The notes: generated by a model from the letters alone, not told the origin. A DNA stretch of 64,000 bases from Micrococcaceae bacterium Sec5.7 (GCA_039636785.1 CP144169.1:3720001-3784000), one strand, 5' to 3'; positions 7,962-16,964 are shown, numbered from the stretch's first letter. Numbers and translations: made by a program.

Positions 7962-8840
7962 TCAGGCCGTCCATACCCACGGCTCCCTCGGCAGTGCGGC
8001 CGGGGAGAACGCAGCGAGCGCCTCCGTCAACGGGCCGCCCGGCAGCCCCAAAGATTCCAGAATGAGGCTCCGGACGGCGTCAACGGACACCCCTGCGGCC
8101 GCGAGGTCGCCCAGCGTCACCGCACCGTCGCGCTTCGCGAGCCGGGCGCCGTCGGAATTCACCACCAGCGGCACATGGGCATACTCCGGCACCGGCAGCC
8201 CCAGGAGGGAGGCGAGATACGCCTGCCGCGGAGTGGACGGAAGCAGGTCATCGCCACGCACCACCTGGTCGATCCCCTGGGCGGCGTCGTCCACCACCAC
8301 GGCAAGGTTGTAGGCCGTCACGCCGTCATTGCGCCGAAGCACAAAGTCATCCACCACGCCGGTAAAAGCACCGTGCAACACATCCTCCACGGCCCATTCC
8401 GTCACCGATGACCGCAGCCGGATGGCCGCCGGGCGGATGGACCGTTTGAACTCCAGCTCGGCCCGGAACAGCTCACGGCACGTGCCCGGGTACGCGCCCT
8501 GCGGCGCATGCGGCGCGGACGGGGCCTCCTGGATTTCGCGGCGGGTGCAGAAGCATTCGTAGGTCCGCCCCGCGGCGGTAAGTTGCTCGATCGCTTCCGT
8601 ATACACCGCCTCACGGTCCGTCTGGCGCACGACGACGCCGTCCCACGTCACGCCGATCGCCGCCAGATCGCGGAGCTGCTCCGCCTCCGCGCCTGCACGC
8701 GCACGGTCCAGATCTTCCACGCGAATCAGGAATTGCCGCCCGGTGGACCGGGCAAAAAGCCAGGCCAGAAGGGCCGTTCTGAGGTTGCCGACGTGTAGTT
8801 CCCCGGAGGGGCTGGGGGCGAAACGGCCGGCTGACGTCAT
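7962..8840 (-). CDS. gluQ: Glutamyl-queuosine tRNA(Asp) synthetase
   Basis: GluQ-RS activates glutamate and attaches it to queuosine in the anticodon of tRNA-Asp. The 292-residue length is that of a GluRS catalytic domain without the anticodon-binding domain, as expected for GluQ-RS. The HIGH-like segment PSGELHVGN is at residues 11-19 and the KMSKS-like RLAKRD at 233-238. A four-residue zinc site is visible as C96, C98, Y117 and C121. It is first in a probable gluQ-HD-MDR transcript. In enterobacteria gluQ follows dksA; here it precedes a SpoT-like hydrolase. Confidence 0.9.
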   Translation of the reverse strand: MTSAGRFAPSPSGELHVGNLRTALLAWLFARSTGRQFLIRVEDLDRARAGAEAEQLRDLAAIGVTWDGVVVRQTDREAVYTEAIEQLTAAGRTYECFCTRREIQEAPSAPHAPQGAYPGTCRELFRAELEFKRSIRPAAIRLRSSVTEWAVEDVLHGAFTGVVDDFVLRRNDGVTAYNLAVVVDDAAQGIDQVVRGDDLLPSTPRQAYLASLLGLPVPEYAHVPLVVNSDGARLAKRDGAVTLGDLAAAGVSVDAVRSLILESLGLPGGPLTEALAAFSPAALPREPWVWTA

Positions 8841-8882
8841 GCCCCAAGCCTATGCGGAACAACGCATCTGTCCCGAGCAACA

Positions 8883-8945
8883 CAAGAGCCCCTCAGCTAC
8901 CGAACGCTTCGGCGGAAACCGAGGTCGGTGGCTCAGGGGCTCTTG
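8883..8945. repeat. 63-bp imperfect intergenic palindrome
   Basis: Positions 8883-8903 and 8925-8945 are reverse complements over 21 bases with two mismatches, around a 21-base loop. The element lies upstream of two divergent genes, not at a 3' end. A terminator role is therefore unlikely, and a dispersed palindrome of the kind seen elsewhere in the window fits better. Confidence 0.6.
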
Positions 8946-9171
8946 CCGTGCCGGGCCGGGGAGCAAACTCCGGGGCTATTGGCACTGCTGTTGCGGACAG
9001 ACGATGCGTGAACAAGTGTCAATCAGCGGCGGCTTCCTTGCGGGAAGCCTGGTCCAGTGACCGGGTGGTGTACCGGGGAGCCTGTAGCCTGCGGAACCGG
9101 CGGTAGCCCTTGTCCCGTTGCCACTATTTGAACAGAAGCCATACAGTTGGCGCAACGGACATGCTGGTGAC

Positions 9172-9186
9172 TGGTCAATCTGACCA
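9172..9186. promoter_or_regulatory. Candidate operator upstream of Lrp gene
   Basis: TGGTCA-ATC-TGACCA is a perfect 6-3-6 inverted repeat ending 35 bases before the Lrp-type start codon. Lrp-family proteins commonly repress their own genes, so autoregulation is a reasonable guess. One short palindrome could also be chance. Confidence 0.35.
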
Positions 9187-9221
9187 AGCGCAGCTTCAAC
9201 TCCAGACAGGAACTGATCAGA

Positions 9222-9680
9222 TTGCAGGAACTCGACGCAACCGACCGGCGCATTCTCGCAGCAATGGACGAGGATCCCCGGCTGCCCATCATGGTGCTGG
9301 CCCAGCGGCTGGGCCTGGCGCGCGGAACCGTACAGTCGCGCCTGGAGCGGATGACGGCGTCGGGCGCCCTTCGTCCTAACAGCAGCCGCGTGCTTCCCTC
9401 CGCCCTCGGGCGGGGAGTCGCCGCCTCGGTGAGCGCGGAACTGGACCAGAGCCATCTGAATGAGGCCATCGCGGCGCTGCGGGAGATCCCGGAGGTGCTG
9501 GAATGCCACGCACCGGCCGGCGATACGGACCTGTTGATCCGGGTGGTTGCCACCAGCCCCGACGACCTGTACCGGGTCTCCGAGGAAATCCGGCTCTGCC
9601 CGGGAATCGTGCGGACCTCCACCAGCATGTTCCTGCGCGAGGTCATCCCCTACCGGACCACCGGGCTGCTGCGCGAGTAA
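9222..9680 (+). CDS. Lrp/AsnC-family transcriptional regulator
   Basis: The 152 residues have the standard Lrp layout: an N-terminal winged helix (LDATDRRILAAMDEDPRLPI, followed by LAQRLGLARGTVQSRLERM as recognition helix) and a C-terminal RAM effector domain from about residue 65. It should sense an amino acid or related small molecule. TTG 9222 is the only start that includes the whole first helix; an AGG-containing site lies 10-15 bases upstream. It diverges from gluQ, and the next gene downstream is a secreted protease, so its target is not obvious. Confidence 0.85.
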   Translation: MQELDATDRRILAAMDEDPRLPIMVLAQRLGLARGTVQSRLERMTASGALRPNSSRVLPSALGRGVAASVSAELDQSHLNEAIAALREIPEVLECHAPAGDTDLLIRVVATSPDDLYRVSEEIRLCPGIVRTSTSMFLREVIPYRTTGLLRE

Positions 9681-9911
9681 CGGCGCGGCCGCCTGACCGC
9701 CCGCTCACCGGCCCTTCAGTCCGCCTGATGTCGCCGGCCGGGAAACTCCCCATCGCCGAGACCACCAAATACCGCTACTATGACGCGAAGGCAACTACCT
9801 TGGGGGGACGATGGCCGACGTCGGCGGGTTGAGCATGCATGGCCTCGCAGGGGCGGCCGCGCGCCTGACCCATGGGTATTTCATCCGGGCCAGGTCTCAA
9901 GAAGGAACCCC

Positions 9912-12632
9912 ATGAGTTCTATTAAGCGCTCCATCGCGTCCATGACCGGCCTGCTGATTCTCGCGGCCGGTCTCGTCTCGGTACCGGCAGCTCCGTCATT
10001 GGCGGTGTCCACGGCAAACCCTGACGATCCGCCGTCGCAGTTCGTGGCGGGAACCCCGCATTCCGAGCATGGGTACGAATCCGCACCGGGGGTACCCGCC
10101 GCACCCCCGGCGAAGACAGGACCGCAGACAGAAGCGGCCGGCACAGCGTCTGCGGCAATAAGGGTCAAACTCGTCACAGCGAAGCTGGCCGACAACAAAA
10201 ACACTGTGTCCATGACCGCCGCCGATCAGGCGGTGGCGGCTTCCAGCAACTACTGGAAGGCGATGTCCAACGGCCGCATTTCCATGACCGTTGCAAGCCG
10301 GGTCACGGGACACCAGTCCGCCGCGACGTCCAGCCAGTCCTACTACGACATCATCAACCAGATCACCAAAGAGCTGAACTGGACGTACAGCACCAACACG
10401 GCCCTGGTTGTCTTCATCCCGCCATCGGCGCTTTCCGGCGGTGCCCTGGGTGCGGGGTACAGCAGCAATGGCAACAGCGGCCGCGTGCTGATGCCGCAGA
10501 TCAGCAACTTCACGCAGAGCGTGCTCGCGCACGAGTTCGGGCATGTCCTGGGGTTAATGCACGCGGACTCCCTCCAATGCGGCAGCGGAGCCGCCGATGT
10601 GAGCACCACCAGTGCCGGGCAGTTCTCGGATTCCTCCTGTTCCATCCGCGAGTACGGGGACACGACCGACCTCATGGGGGCATCCCGGTATGACACCCCG
10701 GTGATCAGCTCCACCTTCTGGGACGCGCGGGGGCTGGGGCGGGGGGATGAAATTCGGAATCTCGGTGTTCCCACCGGAGTAAAGAGCTACACACTCAGGC
10801 CCTGGGGCGGGACTCTGGCCAACCGCGCCGTGAAGTTTACTGATCCGCTCAGCCGTGAGACCTACTACGTGGAGCTCAGGCAGCCCGTGGGCTATGACCA
10901 GTACCTTGGGTACGCCGGCAATGAAGGCAACAGGGGTGTCAAGATAGTACAGCCCGGCGGAGCCACCCCGGCATCCTCACTGATTCTGATGCCGTCCACC
11001 AAACCGTTCAGCGGGTACTACAGCCCGAATCATGCGTGGCCGGCAGGCAGCACCTTCACCACCCACTCGGGAACGCGTGTGACCGTCAATTCGGTGACAG
11101 CGGATTCCGCCACGGTCACCATCAACGCAGATCAGGCGCTGCGTGCCAGGATCCAGTTCTCCGTGGGCGATTTCAACGGCGATGGCCGGGCGGACGTGAT
11201 TTCACGGGAGTCGGATGGTTCGCTCCTGCTGCACCCGGGCCAGGCGGGGAACCGGATCGGCTCGCCGGTGAAGGTCGGGACCGGCTGGAACATTTTCAAT
11301 ACCGTTCTGGGGAACGGAGACTTCGACGGCGACCGGCGGGCCGACGTCATTACACGTTCTTCCGATGGCGTCCTGTGGCTGTATCCGGGCAACGGGGCCG
11401 GGGGCTTCCTGCCCAGGAAACAGATCGGGACCGGCTGGCAGATCTACAAACGCATGATCGCCCCCGGGGACTTCACCGGGGACGGTAGAGCAGATCTCTT
11501 CGGTGTCCGCTTTGACGGAACTTTATGGCTCTACGCGGGCAACGCGGCGGGCGGGTACCTGCCCGCGAAGCAGATCGGTTCCGGGTGGCAGAATTTCACT
11601 GCCATCACGCCCGGCGGCGGATTCGCCGGCAAGCTTCCGGGCCTCATGGCCCGCGGCGAAGACGGAACCCTGTACCTGTACCCCGGCAACGGGGCGGGAG
11701 CATTCCGTGCGCGCACCACAATCGGTGCCGGATGGAATTCATTCAGGGATCTGCTGGGAGGCCAGGACTTCACCGGGGACGGGCGCACCGACGTACTCGT
11801 GACCACCGGGGCGGGCACCCTGGCTTTGTACCCCGGTGACGGGAACGGACGCTTCGCCGCCAGGCTGGCGATCGGGGCCGGGTGGGACCGGTTCAGCCAG
11901 GTCCTGGAGGCTGACGACTTCGACGGTGACGGACGGCAGGATGTTCTGGCGCGTACCCCGCAAGGCGCACTGTGGCTGCACCCCGGCAATGGGTCCGGCA
12001 GTTTCCAGGCTGCGAGGCAAATCGGTTCCGGCTGGCAGGGCTTTGACCAGGTCATTAATGCCGGGAACTTCAACGGCAGCGGCGGTCCTGATCTGGTGGC
12101 GAGAACGGCAGACGGCTCTCTTTGGATGTACCCGACAGACGGCAGGGGCAGATTCCTGCCGCGCAAGCTGATCGGCATAGGGTGGCAGTCCTTTACCCGG
12201 ATCCTGTCTCCGGGCGACTTTACCGGTGACGGCCGCACCGACATCATCGGCCAGACCGGCGACGGCAGACTTGTGCTGTATCCGGGCGCCGGCACCGGGG
12301 GGTTCCAAGCCAAGAAAACCATCGGATCAGGGTGGAACATCTTCAACGAGGTTGTCAGGGCGAATGACTTCAATGGCGACGGGACGGCCGACATCATAGC
12401 CCGCACCTACGACGGCACGCTGTGGCTTTACCCGGGCAGCGGAGCCTCAGGATTCCTGCCCCGGAAGCAACTGGGCACCGGCTGGAACATCTACAAATCC
12501 TTTGTCAGCGTGGGACGGTTCACCGGAACCGCCAGCCCCGGCATCATCGCACCGGCACCCGACGGCGCACTCTGGCTCTACTCCGGCTCAGGAAGAGGCA
12601 CGTTCCAGACGATTGTCCTGAACCCCCGCTGA
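9912..12632 (+). CDS. Secreted M11 (gametolysin)-like metalloprotease with ten FG-GAP/VCBS repeats
   Basis: The 906-residue protein begins with a Sec signal peptide, with cleavage likely after APSLA near residue 31. A metzincin-type zinc motif HEFGHVLGLMH lies at residues 207-217, and YGDTTDLMG from residue 248 contains the methionine (M255) of a Met-turn. This spacing recalls gametolysin-type M11 peptidases. From residue 416 to the C-terminus there are ten repeats of about 48 residues with calcium-binding DxDxDG-like loops (DFNGDGRAD and variants), typical of beta-propeller blades. Repeats 4, 7 and 10 have degenerate loops. The open frame extends to 9780, but ATG 9912 follows AAGGAA and begins the signal peptide. 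It is probably an exoenzyme or surface protein. Confidence 0.85.
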   Translation: MSSIKRSIASMTGLLILAAGLVSVPAAPSLAVSTANPDDPPSQFVAGTPHSEHGYESAPGVPAAPPAKTGPQTEAAGTASAAIRVKLVTAKLADNKNTVSMTAADQAVAASSNYWKAMSNGRISMTVASRVTGHQSAATSSQSYYDIINQITKELNWTYSTNTALVVFIPPSALSGGALGAGYSSNGNSGRVLMPQISNFTQSVLAHEFGHVLGLMHADSLQCGSGAADVSTTSAGQFSDSSCSIREYGDTTDLMGASRYDTPVISSTFWDARGLGRGDEIRNLGVPTGVKSYTLRPWGGTLANRAVKFTDPLSRETYYVELRQPVGYDQYLGYAGNEGNRGVKIVQPGGATPASSLILMPSTKPFSGYYSPNHAWPAGSTFTTHSGTRVTVNSVTADSATVTINADQALRARIQFSVGDFNGDGRADVISRESDGSLLLHPGQAGNRIGSPVKVGTGWNIFNTVLGNGDFDGDRRADVITRSSDGVLWLYPGNGAGGFLPRKQIGTGWQIYKRMIAPGDFTGDGRADLFGVRFDGTLWLYAGNAAGGYLPAKQIGSGWQNFTAITPGGGFAGKLPGLMARGEDGTLYLYPGNGAGAFRARTTIGAGWNSFRDLLGGQDFTGDGRTDVLVTTGAGTLALYPGDGNGRFAARLAIGAGWDRFSQVLEADDFDGDGRQDVLARTPQGALWLHPGNGSGSFQAARQIGSGWQGFDQVINAGNFNGSGGPDLVARTADGSLWMYPTDGRGRFLPRKLIGIGWQSFTRILSPGDFTGDGRTDIIGQTGDGRLVLYPGAGTGGFQAKKTIGSGWNIFNEVVRANDFNGDGTADIIARTYDGTLWLYPGSGASGFLPRKQLGTGWNIYKSFVSVGRFTGTASPGIIAPAPDGALWLYSGSGRGTFQTIVLNPR

Positions 12633-12762
12633 CGTTTTCCCGCTGGCGTTTTCCCGCTGGCGCCCACCGGTGCGGCCGGGGAGCGGCCAGGGGGGACCTC
12701 TCCCCATCGCGGCGTGCCGCGAAGGCCGTTAGGCTGGCACAAGACTTCAACCAGGGGGACAA
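12633..12762. other. Short interval with a 15-bp tandem duplication
   Basis: After the protease stop a 15-base unit containing TTTTCCCGCTGGC is repeated twice in tandem around 12635-12662. The rest is the leader of the WXG100-type gene, with its CCAGGGGGA ribosome site at 12751-12759. I see no terminator hairpin. Confidence 0.45.
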
Positions 12763-14247
12763 GTGGCGGGGAACTTCTACGGTGCGGACATCGCACAGCT
12801 GCGCCGGCTCGCCAAAGATCTGGCCGGCGGAGCCAACCGCCTCACGGCCTTGGGGCAGCAGCTCGGCAGCGCCATCAGCTCCAGCCCGTGGAAAGGGCAC
12901 GACGGCGATCACTTCCGCAGCGACTGGACCTCATCTCACCTGGTGGCGCTGAAGTGCGCTGCCGCCGGTATGGAGACGGCCTCCAAGGCTCTGCTGAAGA
13001 ACGCGGACGAACAGGACAAGGCAAGCGGAAGCAGCGGTTCCGGCGGGCAGGCTTCCGGCGGGCAGAGCGCGCCCGGAAACGGCACTGCCCAGGACCTGAC
13101 CGACAAGTTGAACGGCATGACAGCTGACGAACGCCGGGCCTACCTGAACAGCGACGAGTTTAAGAAGCGGGCCCTGGAAGACCCCGAGGCCGCGAAAGCT
13201 GCCATGGACGCCGCCGCGGATTCCGGGCTGATCGAAAAGAAGTCTCCCGAGTACGCGGACTTCCTCAGTGACTACTGGGACCAGCAGGCCATGCGCGAGA
13301 TGGGCATCAACCTCCCCGCCTGGGACACTTCCAAGGGCACGGAATACAACTGGGAGACCATCAAGAAGGTCTACGATTTCTACGGCCGGGCGTATCTGTC
13401 CAACCCGGACCTCCAATGGGCCGGCATGGCCAACATGATCGGGCCATCATTCGCAGGCGGGTTTAAGGACATGGCCATGATGCGGGAGCTTGCCCAGCAG
13501 ATCGCCGACAATCCGGCGTCGGATGTTCCCATCCCGGTGCTGGACCAGCTCGAGCAGCTCGCCAGCATGACGGACGAGGAAATCAAGTTCTATGAAACCA
13601 GCATGCTGGACATGAACAAGGAGATCTTCCTCGACCAGGCCCGGCAGCACGAGGCCTACATGAACGGCGGCATGGGCGAGATCAACCGGCTCCGGGATTC
13701 CGGCGCAATCGATGCCGGCACTGCCCGGGCCTGGGCCCAGATCGACTCGGGCGATCCGGCGCAGATCAAGGAAGGCAACACCTCCTTGCTCTACCGCGAG
13801 CAGAACGAGATCATCGCCGACGACTACGACAACATGCGAAGCCACCCCGGCGGTGAGGCCGTGACGTACATGGTCACACTCGCCGGCGAACCCTCCATTC
13901 CGGGAGCCAGGAGCTACCCGGAGGTGTTCCCGTACACGTTCAGCGTGGAGAGCCCGGGCCCGGAGAGTGTCCCCTTCACCAGCTGGGACAACCCCACCCA
14001 GTTCCGCACGGACTTCACCACCGGGTTCCCGGACGGCAACATCGCCAACGGTGATCAGCGCTGGGCACTCATCAGCCAGGATACGCTGCCGGCTTACCAG
14101 AACCTGCAGGCCACGGACCCTGAACGCGCCAAGGAGATCATCGGCTCCGACTTCAACGACCGCGTGGAGCAGTACCGGCCCACCAACAACATTCCGGACA
14201 TCATGGGCCGCTTTGCGTCCGGTTTCGATGCGGAGGTACACCAGTGA
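12763..14247 (+). CDS. WXG100-type N-terminal domain protein of unknown function
   Basis: The first 85 residues resemble a WXG100/ESAT-6-like helical hairpin: W43-K44-G45 lies at the turn, with amphipathic helices on both sides. Residues 86-110 are a Gly/Ser linker. The remaining 380 residues are soluble, with a block at about 203-232 (YDFYGRAY, then NPDLQWAGMANMIG) faintly reminiscent of DUF2515; that resemblance is from memory. No nuclease, ADP-ribosyl or other toxin motif is obvious. GTG 12763 follows CCAGGGGGA. The 4-bp overlap (GTGA) with the lipoprotein gene implies co-translation. Export by a type VII-like pathway is an inference. Confidence 0.65.
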   Translation: MAGNFYGADIAQLRRLAKDLAGGANRLTALGQQLGSAISSSPWKGHDGDHFRSDWTSSHLVALKCAAAGMETASKALLKNADEQDKASGSSGSGGQASGGQSAPGNGTAQDLTDKLNGMTADERRAYLNSDEFKKRALEDPEAAKAAMDAAADSGLIEKKSPEYADFLSDYWDQQAMREMGINLPAWDTSKGTEYNWETIKKVYDFYGRAYLSNPDLQWAGMANMIGPSFAGGFKDMAMMRELAQQIADNPASDVPIPVLDQLEQLASMTDEEIKFYETSMLDMNKEIFLDQARQHEAYMNGGMGEINRLRDSGAIDAGTARAWAQIDSGDPAQIKEGNTSLLYREQNEIIADDYDNMRSHPGGEAVTYMVTLAGEPSIPGARSYPEVFPYTFSVESPGPESVPFTSWDNPTQFRTDFTTGFPDGNIANGDQRWALISQDTLPAYQNLQATDPERAKEIIGSDFNDRVEQYRPTNNIPDIMGRFASGFDAEVHQ

Positions 14248-14885
14248 CATTCGTTCCGCGCCACAGGCGGCAGGCCGCCGTCGTACTCCTTGCCCTGACC
14301 GGAAGCCTGGCGATGGCGGGCTGCCAGTTGAACGGCCCCATTGCCACCGAACCGACTTCCCAAGGGAGCACCGTGAGCACCTCTGAATTCTCCACCCTCG
14401 ACGCCGCCGGAGTGGACCGCATCCGCACCGGCAGGACTGCGCGCCTGGACATGAGCTCGGGCACCTTGCAGAAGGCCGATGTGCGCGTCACAGCCGACAG
14501 CTACGGACCGGAAATCAAGGTGAAGGACGGCGGCAAGATTGCGCTCACCATCGTGGGCCCCGCCGGAGAGATCGAGGGTGAAACGGACCGGATCCGCTTC
14601 AACACCACCGACGCCCGCGCGGACTTCAGCGAGGTCACGTACTTCCTCACCACCGGCTCAATGGACGGGTACGTCAGCCTCATCCACGAGGGTGTGGACA
14701 AGTACGGCATCAGCAGCGAGGTGGCCGAGCGCTGGATCGACTCCATGGGTAAACGCCCCCGGGACAAGAGCGATTTCGCCCTGGATCCCGGCACCTCCAC
14801 CGGCCTGAGCGTCACCTACGATCTGAGGTACGACGGCGCCAAGGACACCCAAGTGATCATCGTCCACGTCGCTCCTGCTTCTTAA
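14244..14885 (+). CDS. Lipoprotein coupled to the WXG100-type protein
   Basis: The 213-residue product has a basic N-terminus, a hydrophobic stretch and a lipobox LAMAGC with the lipidated cysteine at residue 27. The mature domain is beta-rich with no motif I recognise. Its GTG overlaps the upstream TGA by 4 bp, so the two proteins are probably made together and may interact at the membrane. Possibilities include a tether, a receptor or an immunity-like partner. The stop codon lies inside a 20-bp tandem duplication (14877-14916). Confidence 0.75.
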   Translation: MTFVPRHRRQAAVVLLALTGSLAMAGCQLNGPIATEPTSQGSTVSTSEFSTLDAAGVDRIRTGRTARLDMSSGTLQKADVRVTADSYGPEIKVKDGGKIALTIVGPAGEIEGETDRIRFNTTDARADFSEVTYFLTTGSMDGYVSLIHEGVDKYGISSEVAERWIDSMGKRPRDKSDFALDPGTSTGLSVTYDLRYDGAKDTQVIIVHVAPAS

Positions 14886-14916
14886 GCATCGCCCCGGCTT
14901 CTTAGGCATCGCCCCG
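14877..14916. repeat. 20-bp tandem duplication across the lipoprotein stop
   Basis: 14877-14896 and 14897-14916 are identical except for one base (TTAAGC versus TTAGGC). The first copy contains the TAA stop, and the second has an in-register TAG. It looks like a recent slippage duplication. Confidence 0.85.
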
Positions 14917-14927
14917 GCTGGTGCCGT

Positions 14928-15383
14928 CTAGACCGGCGGCCCCGCGTTGGACTTCAGATTCTTCATCACCAGGGTTGAGGTCAGCCGCTCCACTCCGGGC
15001 AGCACCGTCAGTTCGCTGTCGTAGAAGCGCTGGTACGCCGGCAGGTCCTCGGCGATGACTTTCAGCAGGTAGTCCGGCGAGCCGAAGAGCCTCTGGGCTT
15101 CCACGATGTTCGGATTCCCCGCCACCCGGTTCTCGAAAATCTCCATGGTGGACCGGTCAACCTGACGCAGCGTCACGAAGACAATCGCCTCGAATCCAAG
15201 CCCGACGGCGGCGGGGTCAATGTCCGCCTTGTACCCCCGGATCACGCCCGAAGCCTCCAGGTCACGGAGCCTGCGGTGGCACGGGGCCACCGTCAATCCG
15301 ACCTTGGAGGCGAGCGCCGTGGCGGTCATTCTGCCGTCCTCTTTGAGGTGACGCAAAATACTTCTGTCTATGTGGTCAATCAC
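14928..15383 (-). CDS. Lrp/AsnC-family regulator, divergent from a LysE-type exporter
   Basis: The 151-residue protein has a winged-helix domain (IDRSILRHLKEDGRM, recognition helix around VAPCHRRLRDL) and a C-terminal RAM domain. It starts at GTG 15383, about 100 bp from the divergent exporter gene. Lrp proteins often control adjacent amino-acid exporters in response to intracellular amino acids, so regulation of that exporter is likely. Confidence 0.87.
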   Translation of the reverse strand: MIDHIDRSILRHLKEDGRMTATALASKVGLTVAPCHRRLRDLEASGVIRGYKADIDPAAVGLGFEAIVFVTLRQVDRSTMEIFENRVAGNPNIVEAQRLFGSPDYLLKVIAEDLPAYQRFYDSELTVLPGVERLTSTLVMKNLKSNAGPPV

Positions 15384-15487
15384 GCAATAATCTTACCCGT
15401 TTCGGCTCGGGATGCGCGAAATCAGGGAGCACTTATGGCGCCGTTTTGCCTAGAGTTTCTCTTGTACCCGCACGTCAGGAGCCCTCC

Positions 15488-16144
15488 GTGAATACCCAGT
15501 TGTTTCTCGCCTTTCTAGTTGTCGCCGCCGCGCTCGCCTGCACCCCCGGCGTTGATTGGGCGTACTCAATCTCCGCAGGCCTGGCGAAGCGCAGCTTCGT
15601 GCCGGCGGTGGCCGGACTCTGCAGCGGCTATGTGCTGCATACGGCGCTCATGGTGGTTGGTCTGGCGGCCCTCCTGACGGGAATGCCCCAAGTCCTCGGC
15701 TGGATAACAGTTGCCGGCGCCGCCTACCTCCTGTGGCTGGGCGCGGGCACCATCCGCTCCTGGCGAGGCGCCAGCTTCACCGCGGATTCCGGCGTCGATT
15801 CCCCTGCCGGCAACCAGATGAGGACGTTCCTGCAGGGCATCGGCACCAGCGGTATCAACCCCAAGGGATTGCTCTTCTACGTTGCCCTGGTCCCGCAGTT
15901 CGTCAGCCCGAAAGCGGCGCTCCCGGTTCCGGTGCAGTCCGGGCTCCTCGGCCTGACGTTTGTGCTGCTTGCGGGAATCGTCTACACCTGCGTGGCGATC
16001 CTGGCCCGCAAGCTGCTCCAGTCCCGTCCCGGTGCAGCCCGCCGGGTGACACTCGCCAGCGGCATCATCATGGTGGCGTTGGGTGCCGTGCTGCTGACCG
16101 AGCAGCTGGTGCCTGTTCTGGCTGCCGTCCTGGCAAGCGCCTGA
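15488..16144 (+). CDS. LysE/RhtB-family amino acid exporter
   Basis: The 218-residue membrane protein has about six helices and the family N-terminus (TQLFLAFLVVAAALACTPGVDW), where a proline-glycine pair follows the first helix. The region GINPKGLLFYVALVPQFVS is the conserved central segment. It would export an amino acid or related metabolite. GTG 15488 is chosen because AGGAG ends 7 bases before it; an in-frame start at 15446 lacks such a site. It is divergent from an Lrp regulator. Confidence 0.87.
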   Translation: MNTQLFLAFLVVAAALACTPGVDWAYSISAGLAKRSFVPAVAGLCSGYVLHTALMVVGLAALLTGMPQVLGWITVAGAAYLLWLGAGTIRSWRGASFTADSGVDSPAGNQMRTFLQGIGTSGINPKGLLFYVALVPQFVSPKAALPVPVQSGLLGLTFVLLAGIVYTCVAILARKLLQSRPGAARRVTLASGIIMVALGAVLLTEQLVPVLAAVLASA

Positions 16145-16153
16145 CCTTGACGC

Positions 16154-16513
16154 TCAGTCCCTGCGTTCCATGAACCACTCAGTGAAGGCTGTGGCCCGCC
16201 CGTCCGGTCCGAGGCGGACGATCCAGAGGTTTTCATAGCTCGGGCGGTCATCCAGATAGGACGTGCGTCCCTGCACGAATGCCAGGTCGCCGTCGACGCC
16301 GAGCACGGACCATTGGAATGTCCAGTCCTCCGGCTGGTCACCCTCGGATATCCAGCGTTCAACAATCTGCTCCCGTCCGCGCCACGGATCGGGGTCGTAC
16401 GGTCTCGTGGCATAAACAGCATCCTCTGCGAACAGCTCCCGGATATCCTCTGGCGCGTTGGTTGTCCATGCCGCGATGTACTTATCCATCCAGGCCTTAA
16501 TTGCGTCGCTCAT
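16154..16513 (-). CDS. NTF2/SnoaL-like small protein
   Basis: The 119 residues fit the cone-shaped NTF2-like fold: an N-terminal helix ending in a 'LFAEDAVY' motif, the segment RPYDPDPWRGREQIVERW, then four strands ending in EWFMERR. Such proteins bind small ligands, and some are isomerases or cyclases; no specific reaction can be assigned. ATG 16513 follows a GGAG site; the frame extends upstream to 16546 without support. It converges on the LysE-type gene with a 9-bp gap. Confidence 0.75.
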   Translation of the reverse strand: MSDAIKAWMDKYIAAWTTNAPEDIRELFAEDAVYATRPYDPDPWRGREQIVERWISEGDQPEDWTFQWSVLGVDGDLAFVQGRTSYLDDRPSYENLWIVRLGPDGRATAFTEWFMERRD

Positions 16514-16552
16514 TTCTCCGTTGTACCCCGTGCCGCCGCGGCCCACAAGGGG

Positions 16553-16939
16553 TCAGTCCACTCCGCCCCCGCCATACTCGCGATCCCAGAGCTCGTGCAT
16601 TTCGGAGTCCCTGCGGATGACCCTGAGGGTTTCCGGGGGCTCCAGGTCGGCCGGCGTGCGGCGCTGCCAGTCGCGCGGATTCAGCGACCTCCGGCCGTTG
16701 TCCAGCACCAGAAGCGCCCGGTCCGTGAGTGCATCGTTGCGCGGGGCAATGTTCGTCTTCCGACGGCGGAGCACTTCCTTGAGCAGCGCCGCATCGCGGC
16801 CGCCCAGCACGCCGTGGATCAGGCCGCCCACACCCGCGGCGATTTCGCGCACCGGTGGGCGGACGCGGCCGTGCCCGAATGGTGTGAGGTCGTGGGTGTC
16901 GCGGTAGATCGGTGGTGAAGAGGACTGCCCGGCGGCCAT
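16553..16939 (-). CDS. Hypothetical 128-residue protein
   Basis: The open frame fills the space between the NTF2-like gene and the divergent S10 peptidase gene. The product is basic in the middle (LLKEVLRRRKTNIAPRNDALTDRALLVLDNGRRSLNPRDW in part) and acidic at the end, without membrane segments. I do not recognise it. The ATG at 16939 lies 25 bp from the divergent peptidase start. The absence of a better reading on either strand supports it moderately. Confidence 0.5.
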   Translation of the reverse strand: MAAGQSSSPPIYRDTHDLTPFGHGRVRPPVREIAAGVGGLIHGVLGGRDAALLKEVLRRRKTNIAPRNDALTDRALLVLDNGRRSLNPRDWQRRTPADLEPPETLRVIRRDSEMHELWDREYGGGGVD

Positions 16940-16964
16940 CCACCCATGCTAGTAGGCTCGGGGC

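Larger units (their letters stand above)
8841..9221. other. 381-bp intergenic region between gluQ and an Lrp regulator
   Basis: The two flanking genes diverge, so both promoters should be here. I see a long imperfect hairpin (8883-8945) and a small palindrome (9172-9186), but no supported gene. Short open frames in the interval lack ribosome sites and coding-like composition. Confidence 0.5.
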
